Source of the DNA: Shewanella insulae
Lineage (GTDB): Bacteria; Pseudomonadota; Gammaproteobacteria; Enterobacterales; Shewanellaceae
Direction: 5' to 3'
NCBI RefSeq assembly: GCF_009831655.1
Contig: NZ_WRPA01000020.1
Span: 1-64,000 of the forward strand
Length of the DNA stretch: 64,000 nucleotides
Shown: positions 38,283-48,116 of the stretch, one piece after another
Layout of the letters: every line of letters starts with the position of its first letter
Numbering within the stretch: position 1 is the stretch's first letter
Made by a program: the position numbers and the translations under genes
The notes under the pieces: model-generated
What the model was told of the DNA's origin: nothing
The model's database searches: none
The model's input: only the letters and a program-made list of their open reading frames with translations

Positions 38283-39764
38283 TTAAGCTTCTTCTACGAT
38301 GCGCTTCATCTCGGTCATGTAACCGCGAAGCTCGGCGCCTATGTACTCAACCGCGGTGTGGCGGATAGCCTCGTTCACCTCGATCAGACGCAGGTTATCG
38401 ACGCCGTTGCCGCTGTCTTTCAGTCCGCCGCCCAGGTACTCGGGAGACATCTGATTAACATAATCACGCAGCAAAGGCACGGCGGCATGGTTAAACAGGT
38501 AGCAGCCATATTCGGCGGTATCTGAGATCACCACGTTCATCTCGTACAGACGCTTACGGGCGATGGTGTTGGCGATAAGCGGCGTCTCGTGCAGCGACTC
38601 ATAGTAGGCCGACTCTTCGACGATACCGGCAGATACCATGGTATCGAAGGCCAGTTCCACACCCGCCTTGATCATGGCGACCAGGAAGATCCCCTTATCG
38701 AAGTAGGTCTGCTCATCGATCGCCTCATCACACTGTGGGGCATTCTCGAAGCCGGTCTCGTTGGTCTCGGCACGCCATTTCAACAAGTTGGCATCGTCGT
38801 TGGCCCAGTCTTCCATCATGGTCTTAGAAAACTCACCGCTAATGATGTCGTCCATGTGCTTCTCAAACAATGGCTGCAGAATCGCTTTGAGCTCTTCGGC
38901 CATCTCGAATGCCTTGATCTTGGCAGAGTTTGACAGACGATCCATCATGTGGGTGATACCACCATGCTTGAGCGCTTCGGTAGTAGTCTCCCAACCTTGT
39001 TGGATTAGCTTGGCGGCATAGCCAGGCTCGATGCCGTCGGCCACCATCTTCTCATAACCCAGGATGGCACCGGTTTGCAGCATGCCACACAAGATGGTCT
39101 GCTCGCCCATCAGATCCGACTTCACCTCGGCGATGAAAGAGGAGTGCAGCACGCCGGCGCGATCGCCACCGGTAGCACTGGCATAGGCCTTGGCCACTTC
39201 GAGACCATCGCCCTTAGGATCGTTTTCAGGGTGAACGGCGATCAGGGTCGGCACACCGAAACCACGCTTGTACTCTTCGCGCACCTCGGTACCCGGACAC
39301 TTAGGCGCCACCATGATGACAGTGATGTCGGGACGCACCTGCATTCCCTCTTCCACTATGTTGAAGCCGTGAGAATAAGAGAGTACCGCGCCCTGCTTCA
39401 TCAGCGGCATCACGGCATTAACCGCATCCGTATGTTGCTTGTCTGGGGTCAGGTTAAGCACCAAGTCCGCCTCAGGGATCAGCTCTTCGAAGGTGCCAAC
39501 ACGGAAACCGTTGCCGGTTGCTTTCTGGTAGGAAGGACGCTGCTCGGCGATCGCCTGTTCACGCAGGGCGAAGGAGATATTCAATCCAGAATCGCGCATG
39601 TTGAGGCCCTGGTTAAGGCCTTGGGCGCCACAGCCCAGGATGACGATATTCCAGCCTCTGATATAGTCACAGCCTTGACTAAATTCGCTGCGGTCCATAA
39701 AACGACACTGGCCAAGCTGCTCTAATTGTTGGCGTAAATTCAGAGAGTTAAAGTAATTAGCCAT
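38283..39764 (-). CDS. ilvC: Ketol-acid reductoisomerase, class II
   Basis: This 493-residue enzyme converts acetolactate or acetohydroxybutyrate to dihydroxy acids with NADPH. The nucleotide-binding loop is ILGCGAQGLNQGLNM. The length (about 490 rather than 330) and duplicated C-terminal domain mark it as the enterobacterial class II form. It is divergent from ilvY, its expected activator. Confidence 0.97.
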   Translation of the reverse strand: MANYFNSLNLRQQLEQLGQCRFMDRSEFSQGCDYIRGWNIVILGCGAQGLNQGLNMRDSGLNISFALREQAIAEQRPSYQKATGNGFRVGTFEELIPEADLVLNLTPDKQHTDAVNAVMPLMKQGAVLSYSHGFNIVEEGMQVRPDITVIMVAPKCPGTEVREEYKRGFGVPTLIAVHPENDPKGDGLEVAKAYASATGGDRAGVLHSSFIAEVKSDLMGEQTILCGMLQTGAILGYEKMVADGIEPGYAAKLIQQGWETTTEALKHGGITHMMDRLSNSAKIKAFEMAEELKAILQPLFEKHMDDIISGEFSKTMMEDWANDDANLLKWRAETNETGFENAPQCDEAIDEQTYFDKGIFLVAMIKAGVELAFDTMVSAGIVEESAYYESLHETPLIANTIARKRLYEMNVVISDTAEYGCYLFNHAAVPLLRDYVNQMSPEYLGGGLKDSGNGVDNLRLIEVNEAIRHTAVEYIGAELRGYMTEMKRIVEEA

Positions 39765-39887
39765 CAGATTCCCTACCTTTAAACGAAACCGTTGAAAATG
39801 GGCTCAACCGCCTTGGCCAAGCTGTGATTGAGATCAACTATAGCCCATGTCTTTTATTGCTTAAAATGATATATTCGAAACATCACA

Positions 39888-39902
39888 TTGCATTTTGTGC
39901 AA
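39888..39902. promoter_or_regulatory. Candidate IlvY binding site
   Basis: TTGC-N7-GCAA in the 191-bp ilvC-ilvY gap fits the LysR T-N11-A pattern. It is a candidate only; a second site expected for tandem IlvY operators was not clear. Confidence 0.5.
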
Positions 39903-39955
39903 CACAAGAAGAGCCAGTTTCAGTCTCGGATCAAGGTAAAAAGTAAGGCGACACC

Positions 39956-40840
39956 ATGGATATTCGAACCATTAAACTCTATCTGCACCTGAGCAACAGC
40001 CTGCACTTTGCCCGCACCGCCCAGCAGATGCATGTCAGCCCCTCCACCCTGAGCCGCACCATGCAGCGCCTTGAAGAGGAGGTAGGCGCCAAGCTGTTCG
40101 AGCGTGACAATCGAAGTGTGACCCTCACCAATGCCGGGATCGAGTATCGTCACTTTGCCGAGCAGACCCTGGATAACTGGAGTAAGCTGAAACACAGGCT
40201 GGATCCCAAGCAAGATCTACTGCGCGGTCGCCTCAACATCTACTGTTCGGTCACCGCCGCCTATAGCCATCTACCAACGCTGCTGGATCGCTTTCGTAAC
40301 GAACATCCCCTGGTGGAGATCGCCCTCACCACGGGCGACGCCGCCAACGCGGTAGAGATGGTGCGGCAGAACCGTGCCGACATCAGCATCGCCGCCAAGC
40401 CCGAATCCCTGCCCGAGTCGTTGCACTTCATCAAGATAGACAATGTGCCCCTGGTGATCATCGCCCCCACCTTCAAATGCGCTGTGCAGGAGCTGCTGAC
40501 CGAGCCCTATATATCCTGGGACCGCCTGCCCTTCATCCTGCCGGAACATGGTCCGGGACGACTGAGAATCGAAAACTGGTTCAAGCAGTTAGGGCTCAAT
40601 GCCAATGTCTACGCCCAGGTCTCGGGGCAGGAGGCGATCGCCTCCATGGTGGCACTGGGCTGTGGGGTAAGCATCACCCCTGAGGTAGTGATTCAAAACA
40701 GTCCGGTGAAGGACAGGATCCAGCAGCTCAGCTCGCCGGTGGCCATTCCCCCCTTCGAACTGGGTTGTTGCAGCAAGAAGAGCCGTGAAGATGAGCCAGT
40801 GATCGCCGCCTTCGTCAAAGAACTCAATGCGGTCAACTAG
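39956..40840 (+). CDS. ilvY: LysR-type activator of ilvC
   Basis: This 294-residue LysR-family protein has the N-terminal helix-turn-helix (HFARTAQQMHVSPSTLSRTMQRLEEE). The N-terminus MDIRTIKLYLHLSNSLHFAR and the divergent placement next to ilvC identify it as IlvY. It activates ilvC when acetolactate or acetohydroxybutyrate accumulates. Confidence 0.95.
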   Translation: MDIRTIKLYLHLSNSLHFARTAQQMHVSPSTLSRTMQRLEEEVGAKLFERDNRSVTLTNAGIEYRHFAEQTLDNWSKLKHRLDPKQDLLRGRLNIYCSVTAAYSHLPTLLDRFRNEHPLVEIALTTGDAANAVEMVRQNRADISIAAKPESLPESLHFIKIDNVPLVIIAPTFKCAVQELLTEPYISWDRLPFILPEHGPGRLRIENWFKQLGLNANVYAQVSGQEAIASMVALGCGVSITPEVVIQNSPVKDRIQQLSSPVAIPPFELGCCSKKSREDEPVIAAFVKELNAVN

Positions 40841-40907
40841 CAAAAAATTTGCTTTGAGCAGGCCTCTGCTATACTGATTTCATCAAAGTAATTTCAAGAG
40901 GTTAGCT

Positions 40908-41717
40908 ATGAAATCATGGGGACGCTTGGTCACTCGCCTATGCTGCGGCCTGGCCTTGTTAATCTCGGCGCTACCCGCCTATGCCAGGGCCTCCGTCACC
41001 ATATGCGTCGAGAACACCGAATTCCCCCCCTTCAACTATTTCGACCGTGATCAGAGTGTCGAGCCCAGGAGTATCGGCTACGACATCGACATACTTAACC
41101 TTGCCTTCGGCCAGAGCGTCCTCAGCCACAGGGTGATCGCCCTGCCCTGGAATCGCTGCCTTAAGGAGGTCAAACAGGGCACGGTAGATGCGGCCATGAG
41201 CGCGTCGCTCAACGGTGAGCGTCGCCGCGACTATCTTATCTCCGCTCCCTACTATTACCTGACACCCAGCTATTACTATCTCAAGACCGACTTTCCCAAG
41301 GGGGTGCAAGTACAGCATCTGGGCCAGCTCATCGACTATGGCAACGTGTGCGGCATCAAGAACTTCAACTATGAAAACTTCGGCCTAACGCCCGACTTTC
41401 ATCTGTTTCAAATCCGCAGTCTGGCCCATCTCCCCGAGATGTTGACCAAGAAGCGCTGCCAGTTCTTCCTCGCCCGCAAGGAGACCCTTAGTGGCACCCT
41501 GGCCATTAACAAGATGGATAGCTTTTACGCACTTCTCGCCGGCATCACCGTCCCCGATGCCAAACCTGAGCCCTTCTACATGCTGATCTCTAAAAATTCG
41601 CCCCACAAGGAGGCTATCAAGCAACTGTTCGATGCCAAGGTCAACAGCCTCAACAAGGAGGGCAAGTTACAGCCCCTGCTAGAACACCATTTGCAACTAC
41701 TCAGCCAAGCCTATTAG
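40908..41717 (+). CDS. Periplasmic solute-binding protein, family 3-like
   Basis: This 269-residue protein has a Sec signal peptide (cleaved near AYARAS) and the beginning of a bacterial extracellular solute-binding family 3 domain (VTICVENTEFPPFNYF, then GYDIDILNLAF). No ABC permease or ATPase is adjacent, so it may be an orphan binding protein or a sensor-like protein. Many Shewanella encode several such orphans. The ligand is probably an amino acid or similar compound. Confidence 0.82.
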   Translation: MKSWGRLVTRLCCGLALLISALPAYARASVTICVENTEFPPFNYFDRDQSVEPRSIGYDIDILNLAFGQSVLSHRVIALPWNRCLKEVKQGTVDAAMSASLNGERRRDYLISAPYYYLTPSYYYLKTDFPKGVQVQHLGQLIDYGNVCGIKNFNYENFGLTPDFHLFQIRSLAHLPEMLTKKRCQFFLARKETLSGTLAINKMDSFYALLAGITVPDAKPEPFYMLISKNSPHKEAIKQLFDAKVNSLNKEGKLQPLLEHHLQLLSQAY

Positions 41718-41910
41718 CCCGGTGATACTAAGATAAGCCCAGTCCCATCTACCTTGCAGCCAACTTGGCCTATACTTAATACCGACATCTCAGCCACAAG
41801 ACTTTCAAGCGGTTGGTAATCTCGACGTGACCTTAGTCCCTGGCTGATAACGGCACGTCCGAGCCATGGAATGGCATACTCGACGCCAATGCGCCCTGAA
41901 AGGGGGATAC

Positions 41911-42744
41911 ATGACCGCCTTTGCCATTTTCATCGTGTTGCTCGGTTTGATGGGACTGCTCACATCACTCATTCCTACCTATCAGATCTGCCTGTTGAAA
42001 CCACCACAGTCCCAAGGCTGGCACCTGCTGCTATTGATGATTGGCCTGTTTATCTTCGGCTATCTGGGCTTTCTATGGATGCTACTCAATCGAGAGATAG
42101 GAACCTTGGAAATCGTGGTCTCGCTGGTGTTCTCCGCCGGCGGCGCCTTCGTCTGGTTAATCGTGAAGATGAGCAAGAAGACCATAGAGAAACTACAAGA
42201 CACTCTGGACGATAAACACTACCAGGCCTATCACGACTCGCTGACCGATCTACCCAATCGCCACATGTTGTATGAGACCATGGAGCGGCTGATCAAGGAA
42301 AATGGCTCCTCCTTTACCTTTATCATGATGGACCTCGACGACTTCAAGATGATCAACGATAACCTGGGCCATGACGCAGGAGATAAGGTGCTGGAGATCA
42401 TCGCCTATCGCATAGAGCGTATCATGCCGCCTCAGGGGCTACCCGTGCGCTTGGGGGGCGATGAGTTTGCCGTGTTATTGCCTAAGAGCGATCTGAGTCA
42501 GGCACAGCGTCTGGCCGAGCAGATCCAAAAGGCGGTGATCGAGGATATCCACTGTGAGGGACACCTGCTCGCCGTCGGCATCAGCATTGGCATGGCGCGG
42601 TATCCACAAGACGGCGAAGACAGGAAGACCCTGATGAAGAATGCCGACATTGCCATGTACCGCAGCAAGCAAAACAACAGCGACTACGAGAGCTTCTCTC
42701 AAACATCCGACCTTCCCCCACCTTTGGAGCCGTTGAGCCCCTGA
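41911..42744 (+). CDS. Membrane-bound diguanylate cyclase
   Basis: This 277-residue protein has three hydrophobic segments in the first 90 residues and a C-terminal GGDEF domain (from about residue 105, HDSLTDLPNRHMLYE) with an intact RLGGDEFAVLL. The RxxD inhibitory site is absent at the usual place five residues upstream, so product inhibition may be missing. ATG 41911 has an AGGGGG site; a longer frame to 41866 is less likely. Confidence 0.88.
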   Translation: MTAFAIFIVLLGLMGLLTSLIPTYQICLLKPPQSQGWHLLLLMIGLFIFGYLGFLWMLLNREIGTLEIVVSLVFSAGGAFVWLIVKMSKKTIEKLQDTLDDKHYQAYHDSLTDLPNRHMLYETMERLIKENGSSFTFIMMDLDDFKMINDNLGHDAGDKVLEIIAYRIERIMPPQGLPVRLGGDEFAVLLPKSDLSQAQRLAEQIQKAVIEDIHCEGHLLAVGISIGMARYPQDGEDRKTLMKNADIAMYRSKQNNSDYESFSQTSDLPPPLEPLSP

Positions 42745-42753
42745 GGCCCGGCC

Positions 42754-44079
42754 TCATACCTCGGCGCCAGTGGCCAAGGGTAAAGCCATCTCGGCGGGCA
42801 TTCTGGTCACTAGCAGCTGATCCACCTTATAGGCATCGATATCGACCACCTCAAATTTGAAGCCGGCATAATTAACATAGTCGGTGCGCTTGGGGATCTT
42901 CCGCAGCATAAACATCATGAAGCCGGCGATGGTCTCGTAATTCTGACTCTGGGGGAAGGCCTCGATACCGAAGGCGCGCATCACATCGGTAATGGGGGTC
43001 ACACCATCTACCAACCATGAGTCCTTATCCCGGGCGATGATCTGCTCCTCACTCTCATGGAGTGACCAGGCCCCCATCACCGCGCTCTGGAGATCGTTAG
43101 TCGTCACTATGCCCACCACTAAGGCGTATTCATTCATCACCACGGCAAAATCGGCCCTGTGATTCTTAAAATATTCCATGGACTCCGACAGGCTCAGGCT
43201 GTCTGGGATGATCAGACAGTTGTGCACCAGAGAACTGTCCTTTAGGGTGATGCTCTGACCATTGATCACCCTAATCAACAGCTCCTTGGCATCGACGACT
43301 CCCTTGATGGTGTCAAGCTGTCCATCACACACCAAAAACTTGGTATGGGGGTCTTCGGCTATCTTGCGCTTTATCACCTCCTCATCGTCCTGCAACAGGA
43401 AGTAGACCAGGCTCTCGCGCGCCGTCATGGCTGCCGTGACCGGCACAGTCTGCATCTCAAAAACATTCTCGATCATCTGCTGCTCATCCCTGTCCAGTAC
43501 GCCAGCCTCGGCGCCGGCATCCATCACCGCATAGATATCGTCCGAGGTCACCTGGTCGTTACGGGCCGTGGGGATCTGCAATAGACGAAAGATGGTATTA
43601 GCCAGGCCATTGAACGCCCACACCAGGGGCGTCAACAGGCGGATACAGAAGATCATGGGCCCCACCAGCACCAGGGCCACCCGCTCAGGCATCACCATGG
43701 CGACCCGTTTGGGCATTAGATCTGCAATCAGGATAAACAGACTGGTCACTATGACAAATGACAGCACAAAGCTGAGCTGACTAAGCCAAGGTTCCGCCAG
43801 CCATGGCTGCAAACCCGCCTTGATATACGGAGTGAAGGCAGACTCGCCGACGATGCCACCCATGATAGCCACCGCATTTAGCCCTATCTGTACCACGGTA
43901 AAGAAACTACCGGGATGGGCCTGCAGCAGTAATACCCTTTCTGCCCGGGGATCCCCCTCGTCGGCCAACTGACGCAGACGCATCTTGCGCGCCGCCGCCA
44001 AGGCGATCTCCGACATGGAGAAGAAACAACTGGTGCCGATCAACAACAAAATAATCAAGACGTTATCAAGTAGACTCAT
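42754..44079 (-). CDS. CNNM/CorC-family membrane protein with CBS domains (YtfL/UPF0053 type)
   Basis: This 441-residue protein has a DUF21 membrane domain (about residues 1-195; FFSMSEIALAAARKMRLRQLADEG is the family hallmark region), two CBS domains (about 210-340) and a C-terminal CorC_HlyC domain. Relatives export magnesium or polyamines, or affect membrane integrity. The older name hemolysin is misleading. It is monocistronic and convergent with the diguanylate cyclase gene. Confidence 0.88.
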   Translation of the reverse strand: MSLLDNVLIILLLIGTSCFFSMSEIALAAARKMRLRQLADEGDPRAERVLLLQAHPGSFFTVVQIGLNAVAIMGGIVGESAFTPYIKAGLQPWLAEPWLSQLSFVLSFVIVTSLFILIADLMPKRVAMVMPERVALVLVGPMIFCIRLLTPLVWAFNGLANTIFRLLQIPTARNDQVTSDDIYAVMDAGAEAGVLDRDEQQMIENVFEMQTVPVTAAMTARESLVYFLLQDDEEVIKRKIAEDPHTKFLVCDGQLDTIKGVVDAKELLIRVINGQSITLKDSSLVHNCLIIPDSLSLSESMEYFKNHRADFAVVMNEYALVVGIVTTNDLQSAVMGAWSLHESEEQIIARDKDSWLVDGVTPITDVMRAFGIEAFPQSQNYETIAGFMMFMLRKIPKRTDYVNYAGFKFEVVDIDAYKVDQLLVTRMPAEMALPLATGAEV

Positions 44080-44421
44080 TTTAAACCTAACCTAAACCTA
44101 ATACAGGCCAGCGACGGCCAAGAGCCCCGGGATGGAGACCTAGTGACATTAATGCTAAATGATGTAAGCAATGTGAAGACGCCCAATGTTGGCGTCGAAC
44201 ATTATAATGATATAAGCCTTAATAAGGCGTGATTGAGATACCACCTCGAGATGCCAAAATGGCGAGAACAGCGCCGCGACAAGATGCAGCAGAATATATG
44301 AGGCACCTTTTATCAGAAACCGGCCAATAGGCAACTAAAATTTGTGCAGACAGCTCAAATAATACAATGCTGCTACACTTAGTCAAAAAAGGTTTAATAA
44401 CAAAAACAAAAGGATTTGTTT
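44080..44421. other. Divergent intergenic region before yifB
   Basis: This 342-bp gap separates the CNNM-type gene from yifB/comM. It holds a GC-rich inverted repeat GACGCC-N7-GGCGTC at 44178-44196 and a short palindrome GCCTTAATAAGGC near 44214-44226. I see no supported gene in it. Confidence 0.5.
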
Positions 44422-45942
44422 ATGGCCATTGCCTGCGTCACCACGCGCGCCAGCCTGGGCGTGGCAGCTCCCGAAGTCACGGTCGAAGTCCACCTCAGCA
44501 ATGGCCTGCCCGCCTTCAGTCTGGTAGGACTCCCGGAAACATCAGTCAAAGAAGCCAAGGAACGCGTGCGTAGCGCCCTGATCAACGCCGGATTCGAGTT
44601 TCCCCAGCGCAGGATCACAGTCAATCTCGCGCCCGCCGATCTACCCAAGCAGGGAGGTCGCTATGATCTGCCCATCGCCATCGGCATACTGGCCGCCTCC
44701 AAACAGGTGCCCGATAGCCACCTAGAAGATCACGAGTTCATCGGCGAGCTGGCCTTGTCCGGACAGATAAGGCCCTGCTCAGGTATCTTGCCAGTAATCA
44801 TAGATGCCCGCAAACAGGATAAGACCTTAATCCTGCCGCTGGACAATCGTGAAGACGCCGAACTGGTCGGCTACCGAAAGTGCTTCTTCGCCGCCCATCT
44901 GCAAGGCCTGGCTCAGTACCTACACGGACAAGGCTCACTGCCCGGCCTGACACAAGATCTGCAGTGGCTCGATACCCAACCTGACATGGATCACAAGTGC
45001 CTCAGCGATGTGATAGGCCAATACCAGGCCAAGCGCGCCCTGGAGATCGCTGCCGCCGGTAATCACAACCTGCTGTTTCTCGGCCCGCCGGGGACGGGCA
45101 AGACAATGCTCGCCAGTCGCATGATGCAGCTGCTGCCACCACTGGACTATGATGAGGCCTTAGAGGTCGCCGCCATTCACTCGGTAGCTGGGCTCAGCAT
45201 TCCCATGCCGACATTTTATCAACGCCCCTTTCGCAGCCCCCACCACACTAGCTCGGCCATCTCTCTGGTCGGCGGTGGCAGTCATCCCAAACCCGGCGAA
45301 ATCTCTCTGGCTCACCGCGGCGTGCTCTTCCTCGACGAGGTGGCCGAGTTTCCCCGCAAGGTACTCGACTGCCTGCGAGAACCGATGGAGACCGGCGAGG
45401 TGGTGATCTCCCGCGCCGCCGCCAAACTCACCTTTGCCAGCCGTTTTCAGTTGATCGCCGCCATGAACCCCAGCCCCTGCGGTGACAGTGCCAACGCAAG
45501 AGCCACCCCGGATCAGATCCAGCGCTATCTCGCCAGGCTATCGGGCCCCTTCATCGATCGATTCGATCTCACCATAGAGGTGCCACGACTGCCTCAAGGC
45601 ACGCTTACCGCCAGCCAGCAGGGAGAGCCTAGCAGGATCGTCGCCAAGCGGGTGCATCGGGCGAGGGAGCGCCAACTGAGCCGCGCCGGGGTACTCAACG
45701 CCGAACTCAGCGGCAAACAACTCATCCAAACCGCTGGCTTCAGTCAGAAAGATCTCGAGTTTCTCGAACAGAGCGTCAATCAGCTAGGGCTCTCGGTACG
45801 TAGCTATCACAGGCTACAGCGAGTCGCCCGCACCATAGCAGATCTGGAGCAGAGCACCGAAGTCGCCCGCCACCATATCGCCCAGGCTCTTGGTTATCGC
45901 GCCATGGATCGTCTGCTCAATAGCCTTAAAAATCCTTATTAA
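44422..45942 (+). CDS. comM: YifB/ComM-family AAA ATPase (magnesium chelatase-like)
   Basis: This 506-residue protein has an N-terminal ChlI/Lon-like domain (LPAFSLVGLPETSVKEAKERV) and an AAA domain with Walker A GPPGTGKTML and Walker B VLFLDEVAEF. ComM homologues are hexameric helicases that promote branch migration during natural transformation. ATG 44422 follows AAAGGA. In E. coli, yifB also neighbours the ilvL leader, which supports old shared gene order. Confidence 0.93.
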   Translation: MAIACVTTRASLGVAAPEVTVEVHLSNGLPAFSLVGLPETSVKEAKERVRSALINAGFEFPQRRITVNLAPADLPKQGGRYDLPIAIGILAASKQVPDSHLEDHEFIGELALSGQIRPCSGILPVIIDARKQDKTLILPLDNREDAELVGYRKCFFAAHLQGLAQYLHGQGSLPGLTQDLQWLDTQPDMDHKCLSDVIGQYQAKRALEIAAAGNHNLLFLGPPGTGKTMLASRMMQLLPPLDYDEALEVAAIHSVAGLSIPMPTFYQRPFRSPHHTSSAISLVGGGSHPKPGEISLAHRGVLFLDEVAEFPRKVLDCLREPMETGEVVISRAAAKLTFASRFQLIAAMNPSPCGDSANARATPDQIQRYLARLSGPFIDRFDLTIEVPRLPQGTLTASQQGEPSRIVAKRVHRARERQLSRAGVLNAELSGKQLIQTAGFSQKDLEFLEQSVNQLGLSVRSYHRLQRVARTIADLEQSTEVARHHIAQALGYRAMDRLLNSLKNPY

Positions 45943-46057
45943 CGCCAAATATACCCATACTTTATTAAAGGTTATGTGGGCGATATGAACAGGATAAGAT
46001 TGAGCAAATGGGCTCAGGCGAGTAACATAGGTCTCCGAATTTTTTATGGGGGCTTTA

Positions 46058-46942
46058 ATGGGCGCGGTGTTATCACTAATAAGAGGCAGCTTGGCATTTA
46101 GCTGTTATGTCATCAACACCCTATTTTGGGTAATACCTATCTTATTGGTAAGTATAATAAAACTTATCCCTATCACGCCGCTACGTACCCTGTGTAGCTA
46201 CCTGTTGGATCACTGCGCCACCGCCTGGATCAGCGTCAACACCTTTATCGAGCGTCTGTTTCATCGGGTGGATGTTCAGGTCGAAGGGGACGGCGAACTC
46301 TCGCCCAAGGAGTGGTATATGGTGATCGCCAACCATCAATCCTGGGTAGATATCTTAGTCTTGCAACGTATCTTGAATCACAAGATCCCCTTCCTGAAGT
46401 TCTTCCTGAAACAGGAGCTGATCTATGTGCCTGTACTCGGCCTCGCCTGGTGGGCATTGGACTTCCCCTTCATGCGCCGTTACAGCAGCGCCCAACTACG
46501 CAAGAACCCCAAGCTCAGGGGCAAAGATATTGAGATCACCCGTAAAGCCTGCGCCAAGTTTAAGACCAAGCCAGTCAGCGTGATGAACTTCGTCGAAGGC
46601 ACCCGCTATAGACCCGAGAAACATAAGAAGCAGAATTCAGAATTTAACCACCTGCTCAAGCCTAAGGCGGGCGGTATGGCCTTCGCTCTGTCGGCGATGG
46701 GTGATCAGATCCATAAGTTAGTCGATGTCACCATCTACTATCCGGACAAGACCCCCAGCTTCTGGGATTTCATCTCGGGGCAGGTAAAACAGATCCGGGT
46801 ACACATCAAAGTCAGCGATATCGCCCCCGAGATGCGCGGCGACTACCTCAACGATCGTGCCTACAAGATCAGTTTCCAGGAACAGCTCAATCGAATCTGG
46901 CAAGAAAAGGATGCCATGTTAACCAAGATGACTGAGCAGTAA
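46058..46942 (+). CDS. PlsC-like acyltransferase, YihG family, copy 1
   Basis: This is a membrane acyltransferase of about 294 residues with N-terminal hydrophobic segments, the catalytic motif NHQSWVD and the glycerol-phosphate-binding FVEGTRYR. YihG-type enzymes add specific acyl chains to lysophosphatidic acid, often at the 2-position. ATG 46058 has a GGGGGC site; ATG 46046 is an alternative. A paralogue follows 24 bases downstream. Confidence 0.87.
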   Translation: MGAVLSLIRGSLAFSCYVINTLFWVIPILLVSIIKLIPITPLRTLCSYLLDHCATAWISVNTFIERLFHRVDVQVEGDGELSPKEWYMVIANHQSWVDILVLQRILNHKIPFLKFFLKQELIYVPVLGLAWWALDFPFMRRYSSAQLRKNPKLRGKDIEITRKACAKFKTKPVSVMNFVEGTRYRPEKHKKQNSEFNHLLKPKAGGMAFALSAMGDQIHKLVDVTIYYPDKTPSFWDFISGQVKQIRVHIKVSDIAPEMRGDYLNDRAYKISFQEQLNRIWQEKDAMLTKMTEQ

Positions 46943-46966
46943 CCGCAGATAAGGTGTTTTAGGAAG

Positions 46967-47914
46967 ATGCTAAATTTTTTACCCGGCCCACTATTATTCG
47001 TGCTCAGCCTAACGTTGTTGATCATCAACACCGTCATTTGGAGCAGCATCATCTGCATCGGCGGTTTGATTAAGCTACTCTTACCGATCGCCTTCCTGAG
47101 AACCGGTATTGCGCACCTGATGAACCGCTGCATGTGGAGCTGGGCCTGTATCAATGGCGGCATACTGTTTTTAATTGCCAAGATAGAATGGGACATCGAA
47201 GGCCTGGAAGGGCTGAAGAAAGATGGCTGGTACCTGTTGATCAGCAACCACCTGAGTGGTTTCGACATCGCCGCGCTGACCTATGTGCTGCGTAACAACA
47301 TCCCCATGCTAAAGTTTTTCCTGAAGAAAGAGTTGCTCTATGTTCCTTTCCTCGGCTTAGGCTGCTGGGCACTGGATATGCCCTTCATGAACCGTACCAG
47401 TGCTAAGCAACTACGTAAGAACCCTAAACTCAAGGGCAAAGACTTAGAAACCACCCGGCGCTCCTGCGAGAAGTTTAAGAGCATTCCCACCTCTATCATC
47501 AACTATGTGGAAGGCAGTCGCTTCACCCAGGAGAAGAAGGCCCGTCAGCGCTCCCCCTATCGCTACCTGCTGCGTCCAAAGGCGGGCGGTATCGCCTTTA
47601 CCATCTCCGCCATGGGCGAGCAGTTTACCAGCCTGCTCAACGTCACCCTGGTCTATCCCGACTCGGCCGACAACACGCTATCTGAGGTGATGCACGGCAA
47701 GGTAAAGCGTATCGTGGTGCGCATCGAATCCATGCCGGTACCCGAAGTGGACGATAAGCAATATTTCAACGACGCCGAGTGTCGTGCTCAGTTCCAGCGT
47801 TGGCTCAACGGCATCTGGCAACAGAAAGATGAGCAGATCCACCAAATCCTGGCCCGCTACAACTCAGATCAGCTGATCACCGAAGAAACCAGCTCCCTGG
47901 CCGAGAGCCGCTAA
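46967..47914 (+). CDS. PlsC-like acyltransferase, YihG family, copy 2
   Basis: This 315-residue paralogue of the preceding gene is closer to E. coli YihG (WYLLISNH, FLGLGCWALDMPFM, ETTRRSCEKF, NYVEGSRFTQEK). The catalytic motif reads NHLSGFD, so the NHx4D residues remain. The two copies probably form one operon and may differ in acyl-chain choice. Confidence 0.88.
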   Translation: MLNFLPGPLLFVLSLTLLIINTVIWSSIICIGGLIKLLLPIAFLRTGIAHLMNRCMWSWACINGGILFLIAKIEWDIEGLEGLKKDGWYLLISNHLSGFDIAALTYVLRNNIPMLKFFLKKELLYVPFLGLGCWALDMPFMNRTSAKQLRKNPKLKGKDLETTRRSCEKFKSIPTSIINYVEGSRFTQEKKARQRSPYRYLLRPKAGGIAFTISAMGEQFTSLLNVTLVYPDSADNTLSEVMHGKVKRIVVRIESMPVPEVDDKQYFNDAECRAQFQRWLNGIWQQKDEQIHQILARYNSDQLITEETSSLAESR

Positions 47915-48116
47915 TCTTCTCGAGACGAGCCGCCGTTTTCGGCGGTTCGCGCCATCATTGTCAACAAAAGACGTTAATGAAATCTCTCGCCAATCCATAG
48001 ACCACTGACAAACAGTAATAAATCTTGCGTTAGACTTAAGTTTCAGCCATAGATTGTTGACAATTTTATCTGTCCACACTAATTTCATAACTCTTCCAAT
48101 CCTCAAATGAGCCTTG

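Noticed and set aside
39075..39725. 216-codon frame opposite ilvC
   Set aside because: It lies entirely antisense to a highly conserved enzyme and has no recognisable motif.
47925..47950. Hairpin after the second acyltransferase as a terminator
   Set aside because: The GCCGCCG/CGGCGG stem has no T run on the plus strand; evidence is too weak to list.
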